The position numbers and the translations under genes are program-made. A DNA stretch of 64,000 nucleotides from Haliea salexigens DSM 19537 (GTDB lineage Bacteria > Pseudomonadota > Gammaproteobacteria > Pseudomonadales > Halieaceae): NCBI RefSeq assembly GCF_000423125.1, contig NZ_AUHJ01000009.1, positions 62,001 to 126,000 on the forward strand, in the 5' to 3' direction. Below are positions 61,714 through 64,000 of this stretch, piece after piece. The notes below the pieces were generated by a model. The model saw nothing but the letters and a program-made list of their open reading frames with translations. It did not search any database and was not told the origin of the DNA. The stretch's first letter is position 1; every line of letters begins with the position of its first letter.

Positions 61714-62735
61714 TTGGAAGACTGCCCCATAAACCACGCTGCCGTACGTGACAGCCCCTCGCCAACGTCAAAGGCAGGCGTATACCCCAAAAGCTGCCCC
61801 GCTTTGCTGATGTCGGCCTGCGAATGACGCACATCGCCTTCCCGAAACGCGCCATACACCGGCTCCAGCGTCGCCAGTTCCGGCTGACGCGCGCTGAGGA
61901 GGTCGCGTATGCCGTAGTACAACTCGTTGAGCGTGGTGCGGCCGCCAAAGGCCACGTTGTACACCTGGTTCACCGCCTCCGGGGAATCCGCTGTGGCGGC
62001 CAGCACGTTGGCCTGAACGACATTGTCGATGTAGCAGAAATCGCGCGACGTTTCGCCATCGCCATTGATCTGGCAGCGCTGCCCGGCTGTCAACTCGCCA
62101 AACCAGCGTGGAATGACTGCGGCATAGGCACCTTCGGGGTCCTGCCGCGGGCCGAACACATTGAAATAGCGCAGGCCAATGGTCTGCATGCCGTAGGCGC
62201 GTCCGAACACATCGGCGTAAAGCTCGTTGACGTACTTGGTAACAGCGTAGGGTGACAACGGCTTGCCAATCTCGTCCTCGACCTTGGGCAGGCCGGGATG
62301 ATCTCCGTAGGTGGACGACGATGCGGCGTAAACGAAACGCTTGACTCCCGCATCGCGCGCCGCCACCAGCATATTGACGAAGCCGTCGATATTGGCGGCA
62401 TTGGTCAGGAGGGGATCCTCCAGTGACCTTGGCACACTCCCCAGCGCGGCCTCGTGCAGCACGTAATGTACGCCCTCGACCGCGCGCCGGCAGTCTGCCA
62501 GCGAGCGGATGTCTCCTTCGATGAATTCAAACGACCCGGCGCCGGCCGCTTCTTCTAACAGCGCATCCACATTGTGCTGGTGGCCCGTGGCGAAGTTATC
62601 CAGCGCACGCACCCGTTGCCCCAACTGCAGCAGCCGCTGACAAAGGTGGGAACCAATAAAACCCGCCGCACCCGTCACCAGCCACGTGACCGGACTTGCA
62701 CGCAGGGTGCCCTCCGTTGCTTCCAGTGTTGTCAT
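61710..62735 (-). CDS. tviC: UDP-sugar 4-epimerase (TviC/WbpP type)
   Basis: 341 residues. ATG 62735 is preferred, as the twelve codons further upstream look non-coding; an upstream in-frame codon exists at 62771. Extended SDR with [19 protein letters not shown] (NAD loop), the Tyr/Lys pair in [19 protein letters not shown] and [20 protein letters not shown]. It interconverts GlcNAc and GalNAc (or their uronic acids) on UDP. Together with the coupled TviB-like dehydrogenase it gives UDP-HexNAcA for the EPS. Confidence 0.88.
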   Translation of the reverse strand: MTTLEATEGTLRASPVTWLVTGAAGFIGSHLCQRLLQLGQRVRALDNFATGHQHNVDALLEEAAGAGSFEFIEGDIRSLADCRRAVEGVHYVLHEAALGSVPRSLEDPLLTNAANIDGFVNMLVAARDAGVKRFVYAASSSTYGDHPGLPKVEDEIGKPLSPYAVTKYVNELYADVFGRAYGMQTIGLRYFNVFGPRQDPEGAYAAVIPRWFGELTAGQRCQINGDGETSRDFCYIDNVVQANVLAATADSPEAVNQVYNVAFGGRTTLNELYYGIRDLLSARQPELATLEPVYGAFREGDVRHSQADISKAGQLLGYTPAFDVGEGLSRTAAWFMGQSSK

Positions 62736-62930
62736 TCCCCACGTTTCCCCATCCCGAACACGCGAATCCACACACTGTTGTTAGTCTTGAAGTGTGCGGC
62801 GTTTGGCATCTGTAAAGCGTCGACATTTACACGCCGTTGCACTGAGTATAAGGTCTGGACGACATTACGGCCATGCCCCCGGTCGCCAGCGGCGACTCGG
62901 GGCAGTTTGCGCGGGGAGTACGACAAGCAC

Positions 62931-64000
62931 ATGACAGGCAATATCGGCCTGATTACCTACCTGGTCGCCGCCGTCAGTTTCGCGCTGCTGGCACTGCTGC
63001 TGGTGCTCCAATGGCGCGTGCGCCCCCTGGGCACCAGCCTGTTCCTTGCCTGCACGGCCTCCGCACTGTGGTCGGCTATCGTCGGCCTTGGCACACTGGC
63101 CGACTATCCCCCGGTGCAGCTGATACAGGTGGCTGAGCTGGTACGGAATATTGCCTGGGTGTATTTCCTGTTGCAGCTGCTCGGCCTGCAAACCGACGGT
63201 GCACTACTGACCCTGCGCGGTCGCGACTGGCGGCCACTGTTCTACTGTGGCGCGGCGCTGGCGCTGGTTGTGGTCATGGCGCCCATGCTGGCGCCACTTC
63301 TGGGTTCCGTAATCGGCTATGAGGCAACCCTCGCCCTGTGGCTGGCGTTCGCCCTCGGCACACTACTCATCGTCGAGCAGCTCTACCGCAACGCTTCAAC
63401 GGCAGAGCGCTGGTCGCTGAAATTCCTCTGTTTCAGCCTCGGTGCCATCGCGGCCTGGGACTTCTTCATGTATTCGGAGGCGCTGCTGTTCCGCCGCCTG
63501 GATCCCGACCTCTGGCAGGCGCGCGGGCTGGTCAACGCCGTGGTCACACCGGCGCTGGGCATTGCCTTTGCACGCTACAGCTCGTGGCGCGGAAAGCTGC
63601 AGGTGTCGCGTCAGGTGGTGTTCCACACGGTCACTCTGGTGGGTGCAGGCATTTACCTGCTGGGCATGGCGGCCATCGGCTACTTCCTCAAGTTCATGGG
63701 CGGCAGCTGGGGCGCGGTGCTGCAACTGACGTTTCTGGTCGCGGCGGCAACACTACTGTTCAGCCTGCTGTTCTCGGGCCGCCTGCGGGCGCTGCTGCGT
63801 GTGCAACTCAGCAAGCACTTCTTCAGCTACCGCTACGACTACCGGGAGGAATGGCTCAAGTTTACCGGGGCGCTCGCGAGCCTGAGTGAAGACGTGGCAG
63901 AAGGTATTATCCGCACCATGGCGCCGCTGGTGGAAAGCCGCGCGGGTTTGCTCTGGGGCGGCAGCGAGGGTCAGCCCCTGCGCTTGCTGGCACACTGGGA
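62931..64000 (+). CDS. prsK: XrtA/PEP-CTERM sensor histidine kinase PrsK, N-terminal part
   Basis: ATG 62931 with GGGGAG about 12 bases upstream; about 356 codons before the window ends. The visible part is a chain of around seven to eight membrane helices (ITYLVAAVSFALLALLLVLQ, FHTVTLVGAGIYLLGMAAIG) followed by KHFFSYRYDYREEWLKFTGA and the beginning of a GAF-like domain. The histidine kinase core lies outside the window. PrsK is the sensor of the PrsK/PrsR pair; PrsR is a sigma-54 activator, normally encoded next to it. This explains the -24/-12 promoters seen throughout the window. Confidence 0.9.
   Translation, partial: MTGNIGLITYLVAAVSFALLALLLVLQWRVRPLGTSLFLACTASALWSAIVGLGTLADYPPVQLIQVAELVRNIAWVYFLLQLLGLQTDGALLTLRGRDWRPLFYCGAALALVVVMAPMLAPLLGSVIGYEATLALWLAFALGTLLIVEQLYRNASTAERWSLKFLCFSLGAIAAWDFFMYSEALLFRRLDPDLWQARGLVNAVVTPALGIAFARYSSWRGKLQVSRQVVFHTVTLVGAGIYLLGMAAIGYFLKFMGGSWGAVLQLTFLVAAATLLFSLLFSGRLRALLRVQLSKHFFSYRYDYREEWLKFTGALASLSEDVAEGIIRTMAPLVESRAGLLWGGSEGQPLRLLAHW

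Noticed and set aside
62804-62818. TGGCATCTGTAAAGC upstream of prsK
   Set aside because: GG and GC spacing is right, but the -12 part is AAGC, not TTGC, and there is no upstream motif. Not strong enough to call.
1-64000. tRNA, rRNA, CRISPR arrays, insertion sequences or prophage genes
   Set aside because: No tRNA-like cloverleaf, regularly spaced repeats, transposase or phage structural gene was recognised. The AT-rich block has no visible mobile-element ends.

Overview
The window is high-GC chromosomal DNA dominated by an exosortase A (XrtA/EpsH-type) PEP-CTERM exopolysaccharide locus. The gene set is XrtA, FemAB, PrsT, PrsK, EPS export proteins, two XrtA acyltransferases and three PEP-CTERM substrate proteins. 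Sigma-54-type promoters and general gene style point to a Gram-negative proteobacterium, most likely a marine gammaproteobacterium of the Halieaceae/Cellvibrionales kind. Species cannot be fixed from the sequence alone.

Layout. 1-1.8 kb (minus): a Tat-signal protein, a PqqD-like peptide chaperone and an HprK-related kinase that runs off the left edge. 2.1-4.9 kb: a PEP-CTERM GDSL esterase with an unknown secreted protein, and a convergent PEP-CTERM protein. 5-16.7 kb (mostly minus): TPR lipoprotein PrsT, an AMIN/beta-barrel protein, a MacB-like ABC ATPase and two permeases, a LolA-like carrier on the plus strand, a CapK-type adenylate-forming enzyme and two exosortase-associated acyltransferases. 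17-18 kb: a PEP-CTERM protein. 18.2-27.3 kb (plus): an operon with an ATP-grasp/tyrosine-phosphatase fusion, glycosyltransferase, asparagine-synthase-like enzyme, acyl carrier protein, the two XrtA hydrolases, a pyruvyltransferase-like protein, a sulfotransferase and a TPR protein. 27.4-34.4 kb: an AT-richer block with a Mur ligase/peptidyl-tRNA hydrolase fusion, a polysaccharide deacetylase and three ATP-grasp enzymes. 34.5-37.1 kb: a beta-propeller protein with two haem-binding motifs. 37.2-62.7 kb (minus): the core EPS biosynthesis, export and XrtA operons. 62.9 kb to the end (plus): the sensor kinase PrsK, truncated by the window edge.

How it fits together. TviB/TviC-like enzymes and WecB supply amino-sugar nucleotides. 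Glycosyltransferases, FemAB, amidotransferase and adenylating enzymes build and decorate the repeat unit. A Wzx-like flippase, an O-ligase-like polymerase, a Wzc/Wza-like pair and an outer-membrane barrel export it. XrtA is expected to process the PEP-CTERM proteins and hand them to the surface. PrsK (with PrsR, not in this window) is expected to act through sigma-54. The sequence supports this: five -24/-12 promoters are visible, and four of them carry the same 19-base imperfect motif 49-74 bases upstream. Those four drive the three PEP-CTERM genes and, unexpectedly, the PqqD/HprK-kinase cassette; the fifth drives the EPS operon.

The most unusual items are the Mur-ligase/Pth fusion, the ATP-grasp/LMW-phosphatase fusion, the concentration of amide-bond-forming enzymes around the EPS genes, a 27-residue membrane ORF coupled on both sides inside the EPS operon, and the sigma-54 link to the HprK/PqqD cassette.
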